Of a stretch of DNA of 64,000 bases, positions 25,030-38,085 are shown in pieces. The stretch comes from Linyphia triangularis (lineage: Eukaryota; Arthropoda; Arachnida; Araneae; Linyphiidae): positions 32,717,424 through 32,781,423 of the forward strand of contig OZ021733.1 of the NCBI GenBank assembly GCA_963978545.1, given 5' to 3'. Below the pieces are notes generated by a model. That model was not told the origin of the DNA, did no database searches, and saw only the letters and a program-made list of their open reading frames with translations. The position numbers and the translations under genes were made by a program. Numbering within the stretch: the stretch's first letter is position 1; every line of letters begins with the position of its first letter.

Positions 25030-25270
25030 GCTCAAGTACTTTTTTTCAGTGTCACTACATTTAAAGGATAATGATATTTTTCTTTAGTAGTTTTTAAGTG
25101 GATTGAGGTTTTTAAATGTGGGGGGGGGGGAGGGGTTCAATTTCAGTGTTTTTAGAAGCGGGGAGATTCATAGGTATTTTCTTGAAAAGTAGTCACACCC
25201 AAGTCTACTCACATTTCCAGCACTGCCTATAAATATTTCCTGAAAACTCGGAAAAATTAATTTGTGACCC
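25030..25270 (+). repeat. direct repeat R, left copy
   Basis: This segment (TCAGTGTCACTACATTTAAA ... CACTGCCTATAAATATTTCC) is repeated in the same orientation at 26262-26510, 1.23 kb away, with scattered substitutions. Both copies contain a G-homopolymer. The two copies flank the large palindrome, and the right copy runs on directly from the right palindrome arm. Confidence 0.85.
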
Positions 25271-25283
25271 CCACACCTTCCAG

Positions 25284-25285
<2 letters not shown>

Positions 25286-25328
<43 letters not shown>
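25286..25328. repeat. (TA)n microsatellite
   Basis: About 21 TA dinucleotides lie just left of the large palindrome, followed by shorter TA runs and ATTAAAACTACT words. Confidence 0.95.
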
Positions 25329-25332
<4 letters not shown>

Positions 25333-25361
25333 CTACTAAACTATATATATATATTAAAACT

Positions 25362-26335
<974 letters not shown>

Positions 26336-26510
26336 GGATTGAATGTTTATAAATGGGTGGGGGGGGGGGTGAATTTCAGTGTTTTTAGAAGTGGGGGATG
26401 CATAGGTATTTCCTCAAAAAGTAAGGGGAAGTGTCACACTCGCGTCTACTCACATTTCTAGCACTGCCTATAAATATTTCCTGATAACTCGGAAATCAAT
26501 TTGTGATTTA

Positions 26511-27154
26511 AAAAAAAATCAAGATTATCTCTTTCATTAAGCATAAATGAATGTCAAAAAGCAGCTAAAAGGCAATTGATAACAATGATTAACTTTTAAC
26601 GAGCTTATTGAATATAATAGTTATGCAACTTCGAAAACACTTGTAACATGCGAGAAAGTAATTATGATAAAAAAGACTCTTCCAAGGATACACCATTTAA
26701 CGTTTTTTATTTAAAAGTAATATCAGAAAAATAAACCAGTTTAAACATATTTTATTTCAAAGTAATATCGGCATTTCCAATAATTGATTGACTTATCGAA
26801 CTGCATTCTTATTGTTCCATTTGACTTATTACAAGACGATTAAAGATTGGTATTTTTTCTCAGTAGCCATCACAACTTGTAGGGCTACCTATTGAAGAAT
26901 CAGGTAATGCTTAGAAAGACAAAGTTGGTAAATGTGGGAGTTAATAATTGTTATAAATTTTGGATTGGCGTATTTATGGATTATATCGCTTCCTACACTA
27001 ACTTTATGATTTACTTTATGATTAGGAAAGTTATATCCTCACTTTTTATGATCATTTGTTGAAAAAAAAGTATGAAAACACATGTCAATGAATAGTATTT
27101 CAGTAAAAGAGCATTTTTTTTTTTTTGTTAATTACAATTACTCCAGTTGCACAA
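26511..27154. other. non-coding DNA, nothing recognised
   Basis: A/T-rich sequence without recognisable repeats or coding signals. Confidence 0.5.
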
Positions 27155-27492
27155 ATTCACTTGCTTGATTGACACCCCTAGGAAATAATCATCATCTCGA
27201 CACTGGCCAATCCCGATGTGAACCGTTGTAGACTGGCCGTTGCTACGGATCTTAGCCAATCTCGTCCAGGGAAGGTAAAATATACTGAAAATTTTGAATT
27301 GTTGATGCTGAGTTTTAAAATAAAATATAGTATTAAGAGAAAAGACGGAGTGGTAAAAAAAATTGTTTTGATGGTTTTGACAAGTTTTTTTGTAAAGTTT
27401 ATTTTGGAACGATGATCGAGTTTCGGCCATGGACTGGCTAACCTTCCCAGAACCCTTGTTTCCGACATTGTTAAATATCTTTGTGCTACCTG
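27155..27492 (+). mobile_element. TTGGCC inverted-repeat element, copy 2
   Basis: Plus-oriented copy. It carries CACTGGCCAATCCCGATGTG, then GTTGCTACGGATCTTAGCCA, GGTAAAATATACTG, a TTGATGCTGAGTTTTAAAAT block, TTTTGGAACGATGATCGAG and a right end with TTTGTGCTACC. The same blocks occur in the same order in the 51.3-kb copy (inverted). The ends are eroded. Open frames of 100-136 codons cross it on the minus strand, but on the opposite strand relative to the long frame in the 51.3-kb copy, so neither frame is under shared selection. Confidence 0.7.
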
Positions 27493-28553
27493 AGTACGTT
27501 GGAGGAACTTTGACGTTTTAAAATCAAACGTAAACTTCGTGGTTTTTTTTTTTAAAGTATTCAACAAATGAAACAGTATTAAATACAAAACTAAACATCT
27601 GACAGTAGTCCTTACTGAAATATAACAAGATAGATATTATATAAATGATATAATTAATTGATTATTTTCCTAGTGATACCGGACACAAAGACTAGACCAC
27701 AATTATTTCAGAAGTTACTGCGCTTCCCAAGTCCAATGCAGGTTATTAGAAAATACACCAACATTTCTCTATAGTGTGTACTACCAGAGTACGTCGGAGG
27801 AACTTTAACGATTTAAAATCAAACCTAAACTTAGTTTTTTCTAAAAAGAATTCAACAAATGAAACAGTACTAAATACAAAACTAAACATCTGGCAGTAGT
27901 CCTTACTGGTTGGTTGGTTGTATTCAGATTATCTGGCGCCGTCAGCAACACGAGGGCTATAATGCGCCGAAACATTCTTCATTAGACAAGCCAACATACA
28001 TTTACAAACACCCATGCCTAACACGGGACTCGAACCCGCAACCTCGTGGTCTAGAAGCTAGCACGCTAACCACTATACCGTTTGGTCGGCATAGTCCTTA
28101 CTGAAATATAACAAGATGGATATTATATAAATGATATAATTAATTGATTATTTTCCTAGTGATACCAGACACTAAGACTAGACCACAATTATTTCAGAAG
28201 CTACTGCACTTCCCAAGTCCAATGCAGGTTATTAGAAAATACACCAACATTTCTCTATAGTGTGTACTACCTGAGTATGTTGGAGGAACTTTGACGTTTT
28301 AAAATCAAACGCAAACTTTATTTTTTTAAAAGAATTCAACAAATAAAATAGAACTAAACACAAAACTAAACTCCTGACAGTAGTCCATATTGAAAATTAA
28401 CAAGATACATATTATATAAATGATATAATTAATCGATTATTTTCATAGTGATACTGGACACTAAGATTATACCACAATTATTTCAGACTCTACTGCGCTT
28501 CACAAGTCCAATGCAGGTTATTAAAAAATACACCAATATTTCTCTACAGTGTG
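27482..28553 (+). repeat. tandem array of about 295-bp units, interrupted by a SINE
   Basis: Three head-to-tail units start with GTnCTACCnGAGTACGTTGG (GAGTA markers at 27492, 27787 and 28273). Each continues through AAATCAAACnnAAACTT, AACAAATGAAACAGTACTAA, CAGTAGTCCTTACTGAAATA, ATTATATAAATGATATAATT and CCACAATTATTTCAGA. Units 1 and 2 are 295 and about 291 bp once the inserted SINE and its duplicated site are removed. Unit 3 is about 278 bp. Non-coding. Confidence 0.9.
27908..28091 (-). mobile_element. tRNA-derived SINE, copy 4 (inside the 295-bp array)
   Basis: Full-length minus-strand copy, with the CCAACC tail at the left and the tRNA-like head at the right (inverted boxes B and A; GGACTCGAACC near 28025). 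An 11-bp TSD, TAGTCCTTACT, lies at 27897-27907 and 28092-28102. The same site without an insertion is present in unit 1 of the array (near 27606) and, diverged, in unit 3 (near 28380), which directly confirms the insertion boundaries. Confidence 0.93.
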
Positions 28554-28554
28554 C

Positions 28555-29554
28555 TAAAAAAACACCTAAGAATTGTTCACTGGAAGTTTTTAACCTCAGC
28601 ATAAAGTCGGTTAGAACCTCCTCAATGGCACTACAATAAAAAATAAAATAAAATGTAGGAACACGAAAGCCGTGGGCACAGTATCAGAATACGAGGTACG
28701 AATATTGATTTGAAATCCGCTTAATTCGTATGCAGCAAGTCAACCCAATATCTGATTCAAAGACGTTATTGGGTAGATTTCATATTATTTTATGGTTCTT
28801 TAAGGAGTCGTCATGAGCTATCTACGATTCAATTAGGAATACATGTTTCATTTGCCAATAAATGAATCTTCAAAACACTTCACGTAACGGATAGGTAATT
28901 CGAGTAAATTAATTGATACAAAAGTATTTTTTTAAGGTTTAAATATTAGTATTATTGAAGAAAATCAATATATGTTCAATAAATGATGATGAATACTATA
29001 AAATCATTTATTTCATAAAGGATGTATCAGAGTATTGTGATTTTAAATTTTTTTCTGTATTATTGCAGAGTATATTGAACTATCATTTGAGAAATAAAGA
29101 GGTTTATATGTTAAAAACCAATAATATTTGTGAATTGAGTTAATGTAAAACTTGGAAATGATGTCATGATTAAAATAGAATATTTATTAATGAAGCTTCT
29201 TCAAGTTTAACTCTGTAAAGCGAATGATTTAATAAACAATTTAACCACATTTTCAGTCATAGCAGATAAGGATAAAATACTTCTATTTATTGAATGAATA
29301 AGAATGGACAGTATTCGACTGATGCAATAACTGATGAACATCAGTCCAACAATGGATTATTCTTACAGATAATTATTACTTATATAAAATCTCCATCTTA
29401 GTATAAAGGATGCTAAACCCAGAGAATTTTTTGGAAGAGTTTCAATATGAGGTACATTTACAATTATTCCTTCTAAATATTAAATTGATACCTTATGAAA
29501 TGAATTTAGCTGTACGTGCTTTTTTTATTCATGTAAAGTTTGATTTTCATTTCA
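28555..29554. other. non-coding DNA, nothing recognised
   Basis: A/T-rich sequence. The short open frame at 28955-29143 has no recognised motif. Confidence 0.5.
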
Positions 29555-29562
29555 ATTTTTAT

Positions 29563-30086
29563 TAGAGGTCGGAAATATCGATCAAAATAAATATCGATAC
29601 TATATCGTTGCATAGAAAAAAGTATAGATTAAATATCGATATATCAATACAGGATTTTTTTTATTTGATTGAAACAAAGTTTTTCGGAGCGAATTTCTAC
29701 TTTACATGATTGCTTTTTGTAAGGTGATTACTTTTTAAACTGAAATGAATCTATTACAAAAAAAAGTTATATTTTCGCTTAATTGATGCAGTGATTTTAA
29801 GAAAAATTTAGATAATTTTCAATAGCTTTTAAGTGTATGGCAAAATATTGAGTATTGATGTAATTTTAACTGTCTCTCAGTCAAGTTCAAACTTTAGTTT
29901 TGAAGTTTTTGAAAAGGGAATAAAGATAATTGAAAAAAAACACATGGAACTACAAAACGATCATCACAAAACTAAAAATGTTGGAAAATATCGATATATC
30001 GGTGACTTTTATCGATATTTTTACTATCGATATTTCTTAGAAATATCGATAAAAATATCGTCGTATCGATATATTGCGGAACTTTA
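29563..30086. mobile_element. hAT-type MITE rich in ATATCGAT, copy 1
   Basis: A 524-bp element bounded by a perfect 8-bp TSD, ATTTTTAT (29555-29562 and 30087-30094). The left end reads TAGAGGTCGGAAATATCGAT and the right end, inverted, TAAAGTTCCGCAATATATCG. The 8-bp duplication with TAGRG-type ends fits the hAT superfamily. Both ends are packed with ATATCGAT and TATCGATA words, especially 29990-30075. The 84-codon open frame across the right half reads mainly low-complexity repeats (YRYI) and is not a gene. A longer copy lies at 31567-32282. Confidence 0.82.
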
Positions 30087-30094
30087 ATTTTTAT

Positions 30095-30910
30095 TACTCT
30101 ATAGCAACTCTAAAAAAAATGAATAAACAAATAAGTTTTAAGCGAAGAAGAATCTCATTCGACTTATAATGAGAATGAAGTTCAAAATAATAAAATTAAT
30201 TTCTTTCCAAATTAATCGTAAGTCAAAAGCGAAATTACTAATTTTAAAGAAAACATTCTTTTACGAATACAATTGTTTGTGTTCTTTGTAAAAAAGACAG
30301 CTCGAAGTCTTCAAGGTGACAAATACAATTACTTTAGAAGACAATGGTATAGAAGAAAATAAATTTATAAGCTATTCATAAAGTTTGTATCCTCCAAAGC
30401 CATCATAGTTACGTAAAGTAACATATTAAACAATCAGAAAATTTCTATTACAATATAGATAGATTTTAAAATTGGAAAGAAGTTCGACAAATTAATTGTA
30501 TGTGAAATCCTTTTGAAAATCCTTGACAGAAACAAGGAGAAAAAAGATCTAGATTGCTTATTAGTACAATATCAGAAGCTATTGACATATTTGAAGTGAT
30601 ATTAAAATTCTTAATTGGGCTTATAATAACGCATTAATTAATTTTTTTTTATTATTTCACATCGTATGTATTGGATTGGAAATGTAGGGATTATTTGATG
30701 TAAAATTAGAGAAATAACAAAATTGCAATGTCTCTAATCTTAAAACAAAGTAATATTTTAAAGTATTCTTATATAAAGAATGAAAATATATTAATTTTGT
30801 ATATATAACAGCACAATAATAAGTAATTATTTTTAATGCAGCACAAAGCATCGATGTACAAATAGCCGATAAAAAACCGAGAAATGGGAAAATTTTCAAT
30901 GTTTCTTATA
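30095..30910. other. non-coding DNA, nothing recognised
   Basis: No repeat or gene identified. The 80-codon frame at 30657-30899 (-) has no known domain. Confidence 0.5.
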
Positions 30911-30921
30911 TAAAATTCCTG

Positions 30922-31090
30922 GTTGTTTTCAGATTATCTGGTGCCGTCAGCAACACTATAATGCGCCAAAACATTCGTCATTTGACAAGCCAACATACAT
31001 TTACAAACACCCATGCCTTACATGGGACTCTAACCTGCAACCTCTCGGTCTAGAAGCTAGCACGCTAACCACTATACCGTTTGGTCGTCC
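30922..31090 (-). mobile_element. tRNA-derived SINE, copy 5
   Basis: Minus-strand copy with a shortened tail (GGTTGTTTTC instead of repeated GGTTGG) and a small internal deletion (the GAGGG before CTATAATGCGCC is missing). Box B is mutated (GGACTCTAACC on the plus strand). The TSD TAAAATTCCTG lies at 30911-30921 and 31091-31101. These changes suggest an older insertion than copies 3 and 4. Confidence 0.88.
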
Positions 31091-31319
31091 TAAAATTCCT
31101 GTATTTTGAGCAAGATTGCGTTTCTTCCCAAGCGCACATTTACCTCCAAGCGCTTTAGTAATAGATATGTGATAGGTAATTTTGATTTCTCAATTATTCT
31201 AGATGTCTCAAAGCAATTTTGAAATTTCCTAATAATCTACGATCCCCGTTGTCTTTTTGAACATTTCGAAATACTAGCTTCTGCCCACAAACGTTGATGA
31301 CCGCCAGAAGGTATATTTG

Positions 31320-31500
31320 GCAGTGACACATATATTTTTTTTAGAAAAAAGAAGTCACCGCGATGTACAGCAGTGAAGTAAATTTCGAAACCTTGACAAC
31401 TTTTGACCCTCAAATATCAAATGGGAAGTTTGTTTCAACAGATAATAAATGACAAAGGCCATTTAAGGGGTTTGAGAGATCATCCGATTTGTCAATAGAG
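31320..31500 (+). repeat. direct repeat flanking the second hAT MITE, left copy
   Basis: The segment with AATTTCGAAACCTTGACAAC, AATATCAAATGGGAAGTTTG and AAAGGCCATTTAAGGGG is repeated at 32430-32595 with roughly 90 percent identity by eye. The hAT MITE lies between the two copies. Neither copy has coding potential that I recognise. Confidence 0.75.
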
Positions 31501-31566
31501 CGACATAGACGAGCGCTAAAGGATCAAATAATTTTTGAGGCGAGAACATTACGCTACAGTACACAT

Positions 31567-32282
31567 TAGAGGTCGGAAATATCGATCAAAATAAATATCG
31601 ATGCTATATCGTTGCATAGAAAAAAATATCGATTAAATATCGATATCTCGAAACATGTTTTTTTTTTTTTAATTTAATTTTCAATTTTGCCAGAAACGAA
31701 GTTTTTCGGGGCAAATTTCTACTTTTCATGAATTCATGCCAAAATTGCTTTAATAAATAAATTATAAAAATTGTTTTAATAGATAAATTATAAACATTGT
31801 TTTAATAAATAAATTATATTATCAATCAGAATAAATAAAATACATTTGGATGTCAATGCATAAATTCCCATTTATTCTTAAAGAAAAATTTTTGAAAAGT
31901 AGTTTACCGCATATTTTGCTGATAGAGATGTTTTTAATAATCAAAATTAGATGCAAATTCCAGGCACACGTGGGCAACAGAAACGGCGCTGTGTTAATGA
32001 CTACTAATAAATGATCTTATCTTTCCATTACATTATGTTTTCTTTTTAGTTAGGGTGCCGTTTTAACTGTCTCTCAGTCAAGTCCAAACTTTAGTTTTGA
32101 AGGTTTTGAAAAGGGAATAAAGAAAATTGAAAAAACACATGGAACTACAAAACGATCATCAATAAACTAATAATGTTTTAAAATATCGATATATCGGTGA
32201 CTTGTATCGATATTTTTAATATCGATATTTTTCTTAAAATATCGATAAAAATATCGTCGTATCGATATATCGCTGACCTATA
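31567..32282. mobile_element. hAT-type MITE rich in ATATCGAT, copy 2
   Basis: A 716-bp element with a perfect 8-bp TSD, GTACACAT (31559-31566 and 32283-32290). The left end is TAGAGGTCGGAAATATCGAT and the right end, inverted, TATAGGTCAGCGATATATCG. It shares an internal segment (TAACTGTCTCTCAGTCAAGT and TTTTGAAAAGGGAATAAAG) with copy 1. It also holds extra sequence, including a three-fold 28-bp repeat at 31745-31818 (ATTGTTTTAATAAATAAATT). Non-coding, moved in trans by a hAT transposase encoded elsewhere. Confidence 0.85.
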
Positions 32283-32429
32283 GTACACATAGATTTTTTA
32301 GTTCCAGATTATATATTAATCTACTTTGAGATCTTCTAGTTTAAAATTTAAAGTAATCAAAATATTTTTAAAAGAGGATTTAATTATTATTGTTGTGAAT
32401 CTGCCATGCATAATCTTGATAAGAGTTTT

Positions 32430-32595
32430 GGCAGTGACCTTTTCTATAATGAATATAAATCTACTTCAGCGAAATAAATTTCGAAACCTTGACAACTTTT
32501 GACCAGCAAATATCAAATGGGAAGTTTGTTTCAACAAATAATAAATTGCAAAGGCCATTTAAGGGGTCTGAGATATCATATTTGTTCCTATGCAA
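32430..32595 (+). repeat. direct repeat flanking the second hAT MITE, right copy
   Basis: Right partner of 31320-31500, sharing TTGGCAGTGAC and the longer blocks listed there. Confidence 0.75.
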
Positions 32596-35219
32596 CATAA
32601 ATGATCGTTGATGAATCATTGAATTCAGAACAAAAGATTTCCTAGTTGTAAATTAAATAAGGATTTCAAACTTTTTCCAAAAAATCATTTCAGGAATTTG
32701 AAAAGCATCAGACTTAAGAAAAATATAAAAATTCATAATCAAGGTAATCAGTATTATAATAATCATAGAATCGCTAAAGTCAATATCTCTTTAAACTCAG
32801 ACACCTCACTTCAAAATACAAATATTTTTCACTTCTGTGTAACATCTATAGTACTCGTAGGTATTTTTTGCCTTTTATAAATCATAGAATTTCATTTAGA
32901 TAATTGGAACTGATAAAGACATACAAAATTATCAGAATTTCTAGATCCGGATATAGATATACAAGATGATTAAAATTTCCAAAGGTAACGCGAATAAGAA
33001 AATTATACCTTACTTGATCTCTTTACTTTTTTTATAAACGCTTTACCTATAAATAAAATTGAATTTATCCATCTAAAAAACGTTTCGAAGCAAGTTTTAA
33101 CTCCAAAAAATGATCTAAGAAAAATTATTAAATTTCGATAGATTTATTATACATTTTTAGCGGCATATTATGGTGAAATTGAAGTTGTTGTTGGAATATT
33201 AGTATTAATACTTTCTAAGTTTTCTAAGCTATTTTTATATCATATTTTTAATACATATTTAGGCACTTATTTTTCAGCAAAGCATATTATTTTGTAAATT
33301 TGAAATAACCTAATATATTCAATAATAATAACAGCAAGTAAATCAATGATACTTATATGTTATCAATTTGGAGCTTTCTAATAAATAACTTATTCTTTAC
33401 ATAACTGTTGCTTTATAAAAAGATTCACAAACAGCTTTATAAAAAAATTCACAAATTCATTTTTCTCTAAATATATATTTATGTTACGAAAGAAAATCTT
33501 CTCTTACAATATATTTCAGTAATTCAAGTTGAAGTATACAACCATTTAAATACTCATTTTTACATTATACTTTATGATCGAAATTTTTATATGCGTATAG
33601 GAATTTCGGAACAAAATAGAAAATGAATTCCCTCTACTTCAGATAAAATTAGAATTAAATTAAGGAAAGATTCAGAAAATATACCAATTTCCGTTTGAAT
33701 TCTTAAGACTTTGAATTTCCGTTAAGAGGTAAGGATTTTTTGCGATGTAAATTTGAAGTTGAATAAAAAAATTTCCTGTATTAAAATTTATAATGCTTTA
33801 ATAATCTGATAACGACAATCGCTTGGAAAATTGTAAACGAAATTATGTTTTCCTTCTTTTCCGAATTAGCGTACAAAACAACAAAAGTTGAGTTAATGTT
33901 TTTCTTTTCTAATGAAAAATGTGATAAAGATTACGCTATTATAAAGGATAAAAGAGTGTTAGGTGTAAATAGCGTCGTCTAGATAGCAGTTTAAATGTGT
34001 ATTTGGTTAGGAAAAGGTTACTGCCAGAATCACGTCTTTCATATGTTTTATATAATTAAAGTCTCAATTAGATTTAGGTTTAATATAATTATTTTTATTT
34101 TCAAAGAAATAATTTTTTAAACCAATTAAGTATTATCATTGTTATAGTGGTAACAGGTTCGAATTTATTATATTACTTTTAATTAAAAAGCAAAATTGTA
34201 TTCATAAGAAAACTTTATTTTTATATTCTTAAATAACAATATAATTAAGAATTAACAAAAAAAATTAATTAAATGAGAAAATATTACCCTAAGTATCAGA
34301 AAATGATAAGTAGCAAAATTTATTGAAGTATCAGAAAGAAAATATTTTACTTCATTGATTTTTTCTTATATTTTTTAAATAATTGTATTACAAAAGTTAT
34401 ATTATAAAACACGGATATAAAATAGAGTGAATTAAATACCTAACATAATTATAGTTTCATGCAAACAGTACAATATTTTACCAATGTCAAAATACAAAAT
34501 ACGAAAAATAAAACTTTCAAACTGTATGAATACTTTGATCATTTTGATAATCAAAAGACCTGTTAAAACCATCGACAATGGCTAAAAAGGCCAATATACC
34601 TTTATCTTGCAATTTTTCATAAGAATGATAGTGCAAGAATCATAATAGACAATGAATATATAATGTATAAATAGACTAGAAATCAACCCACAAATTGGTT
34701 GCGAGAAGTATTAAACAAAGGATGTGAGAGCAGACTTAAGGTCCAGTCAGCAAAAGATCTCATTGAGCTTTCTCTTCAAATCTACATTGTTCGGTGTATC
34801 AGACTAAGAAAGCAGTCAATCAAAATCCGATGATTTTTCGTGATGTTGTCTGAAACTAATACATGGCATTCTAGTTATCAAAAACTGCAATCGAGGATAT
34901 CCTATCATGAATAAAAATGGGTCGTGTTTCTCTAAATAATAATTGAATGTCGCTTGCAATTCAGAAGGGAATTAGGATTTACCAAAACAATTTATAAATT
35001 GATTTCCTAAGCTCGAAGCAATTCATTTTCTTAGAGCTTAGATTATAATTCATTTCAGGCATTGGTATTAAGCTCCCATTTTTTAGATTCTAAACTAGAT
35101 TTTTCTCATATCATTTTTGATTTGTTTCGTAAAAATATAGCTTTTAATCTCGAATGGTAAGAGAACAACTTACTGGCCACAAATTTGTAAAATATCCCTT
35201 CACCACCGTTTAATTCTTT
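32596..35219. other. very A/T-rich non-coding DNA
   Basis: No gene or repeat identified. The 60-codon frame at 32698-32880 is not recognisable. Confidence 0.5.
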
Positions 35220-35606
35220 TGGGCAATTCTCTGGCTGACTCATGGGATATTTTGGCTCTTTTTTCTACTCGTAAACTGATATTAATTATAAAATTAAGAT
35301 GAATCTATTAGTTATGTTTTCATTTTATCATATCGCTTGGTGACAAAGTTACATGGAAAAATAATGATTTTAACTAGGTCAAATATGCATTTATATCGTC
35401 ACGGGACACGGACATGTCCCGTACGTCAGAAAATATAAATGCATATTTGACATGCTTAAAATAATTATTTTCCCATATTGTCTCCAAGTAGAGCTATATG
35501 AAACAAAAGCATAATTACTAGATTAGTAATAATTTTAAAATTCTAATTTGTTTATGAGTATAAAAACGAGCAGAAATATCTCGTGCTTACAGCAGAGAAT
35601 TGCCCA
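35220..35606. mobile_element. fully palindromic fold-back element, copy 1
   Basis: A 387-bp element whose two halves are approximate reverse complements from end (TGGGCAATTCTCTG ... CAGAGAATTGCCCA) to centre. The centre is a tight palindrome (ACGGGACACGGACATGTCCC GT, 35400-35421) flanked by mirrored CAAATATGCATTTATAT blocks. The arms have diverged by substitutions, so it is an old fold-back, unlike the 25.4-kb palindrome. Non-coding; flanks show only T runs and no certain target duplication. Confidence 0.8.
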
Positions 35607-36735
35607 TTTATACATAAAGTAATAATAAAATAAATTTTCAATAGTATATATTTTCCACTACTTACAATACTTTCAATTATTTATTTAAATTTTCCATTAT
35701 TCATGGTAACTTAATCAATATTTTTCAAAAATTAAAATCAATGGACAGTTTTTGAATAATTTAGCTAATAATTTAATGATTCGTATGAAACAATTTATTA
35801 AAATTTAAAAAATGATCACAAAACTAAAACATTGCATAAGATTACTAAGCATAGAATTTATCCTAACCTCGTGATTCTTAGTTGCAAATATTTTTCACCA
35901 GTACTTTATAGTAAATGAATAACGATCGTCAACTATGGTTAATTAATTTGACATTACATTGTGCAATAGTTAAATTAGAGCTATGCTGGTTCGTTGAAAC
36001 TATAAAACAAATCATCAGGAATCACCTTCCATGAGTTCTTTTAAGAGAAAACTTATCTGCAATTGTAACACAAATGAAAGAAAATCCAGAAAATAGCCGC
36101 CCTTAAAGAAACTATCAATCACAATTACTAACGTGTCTACCCATTTTTGGAACTTGCAGTGTGTATACCACAATCGGTCTTCGATCGTGGTGTTTTTCTC
36201 ATACTATGCGAATGCTCTGCACTCCGAGCCATAAATCGGCAATTTATTATAGACTAGAACTATAATTTTCAAATAAGTGTGAAAGGAACAAAACCTGCTT
36301 TCACAAATAATGTATCGAAAAGACTGAAAAGGGTTTATTTCTCAACACGTGAAAAGTAACTGAAAAAACCTCAAAAATTGCAACAAAAATAGTTTTAGTG
36401 AAACATTCTTGTGATCAAATTTCTTTTGAAATTTTTTGGATCAAATAGCATGACAAAAAGATAATTCAAAACACATTTTTGGCTTCCATTGCCAAATTTA
36501 AGAAAAATCCGATATCTAAATCTTGGATCTTGGCAGCAACATAATGTTTCAAAACCATGACTTACTTTAAAATAAAACAAGCGTCTATCATTGAATTTCA
36601 AATTTTAAAAAGATTATTTAAATTTTATATTAAATAAATGAAATTTACATTCGAAGAAATATTTTAAAAGCAAAATTGAAATTAATTCAAACACTTTTTA
36701 AAAACACCAAAAATAATTATCAAATAAAGGAACCC
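35607..36735. other. non-coding DNA with a small hairpin
   Basis: The only structure noted is a hairpin near 36169-36193 (ACCACAATCG ... CGATCGTGGT) in a less A/T-biased stretch at 36120-36260. No gene recognised. Confidence 0.4.
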
Positions 36736-36749
36736 TCTCATGATTTAAA

Positions 36750-36980
36750 GTACAGAGCTGGCGTTTAGCCTGCAAAAGGTTCCGGGATCGATTCCCAATG
36801 AGAGTCGTTCTTTGCTAGAACTGTTATAAAAGTAATTATGCATTGGGAAAAATTACCACACATGGATTGTGGGGTGCGTGGGGTGAGTTTCTTTGGTTTT
36901 ATCCCTATCGAGTTTGAATTGTGAAGAGGTTTCTCTTGAAAGATCTCCCGGAAGGCTTTCATTCTTCTACGATTTCAACG
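36750..36980 (+). repeat. possible SINE-like relic
   Basis: The stretch has a weak box B-like word (GGATCGATTCC, about 36785-36795) followed by a G/T-rich body (GTGGGGTGCGTGGGGTGAG, near 36869) and CTCCCGGAAGGC. No box A at the right distance and no target duplication were found, and no second copy exists in the window. It might be another tRNA-related SINE, or it may be unique sequence. The 65-codon minus frame here is not supported. Confidence 0.25.
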
Positions 36981-37289
36981 ATTTTTAGGTGCAGCATTGC
37001 CCTAGTGTAGATTTTGCATTACATAACATCTAAACCAACTAAGCATAGAAAATTTTCAATAGCATGCACCTTTTTAAGCTTTAGAATGATACTTGTACAG
37101 ATTTATTGATTATTTTAAGAATAGCTACGACAAAAATGTGTAACTTTTTGGATGGAATCAAAGAAATATAACGAAATTTTATGAAATGTGATTAAACATC
37201 AGAGTTTCATTTTAGAATATGACTGTTATTATCATTCTTAAAGATATTTGTTATCTATTTCTTTATGGTGAAGAGCAAAAATAGTGGAT

Positions 37290-37321
<32 letters not shown>

Positions 37322-38085
37322 CGCTGTTTATCCTGCTGTTTTCTTACAATTTTACATAGTTTCGTTGGAAAGTTTACTTTTCAAAAATACTCAGAGATAA
37401 AGTTGTAAGATATGCGCATACAAAAACTTTCAAAGCAATTTATACGGCTAATTTCAAATAAATGTCCGATGCATGCACAACTAACTGAAACATAAAACCT
37501 ACGAATAAAGATGTATATTTTGTAAATTAATGATCCGATAAATTTCAAAATAAAAAAATATTCATATTTAAAATTCGTTATTGAAAACAAAAGTTCTTTA
37601 AATAAAACTGACTTCAAAATAATAACAGTGAACTTGTTTCTTTTGCGAAAGTATCATTAAATTTAGTCATTGATAAAATGTCAGTATACAGAAATGGTTA
37701 TTTAATATTTTAATGAGTACTATTCGGAAAAATATTACTTGGACTCAAAAAATACTTAAAATAATTATATATAGAGTGTTCGCTGTTAATTTTCTCCAAT
37801 TTAGAACTATTTGGAGCTTGTAGACGGATATCTTAGTAAAATTTTGGATATTACTGGGAGATCCTGGAGAAGTATTGATGAAAAAAGTAAACATAAGTTT
37901 TCACTTCCCGAGAAATGTGGCACTTTATTGATAAAAAGGAAATTAGCTTTACAGGTTGAACCTTATCTAAAATTACAATGAAGTTTTAGAATAAAATAAA
38001 ACAGCGTAAGAAAGTTTTGAATATCTGTCCTTTTCTGTTATTCTTGAAGTGTAATTGCGATAAACTGTTTTGTCCTTTTTTTTTA
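36981..38085. other. non-coding DNA, nothing recognised
   Basis: Contains an A homopolymer (37297-37321). No repeat family or gene seen. Confidence 0.5.

Noticed and set aside
27178..27588. 136-codon minus-strand open frame as a gene
   Set aside because: It crosses the TTGGCC inverted-repeat element and the start of the 295-bp array. The related element at 51.3 kb has its long frame on the other strand.
29833..30087. 84-codon frame with a Tyr-Arg-Tyr repeat
   Set aside because: It reads the ATATCGAT-rich terminal repeat of a hAT MITE and stops at its right end.
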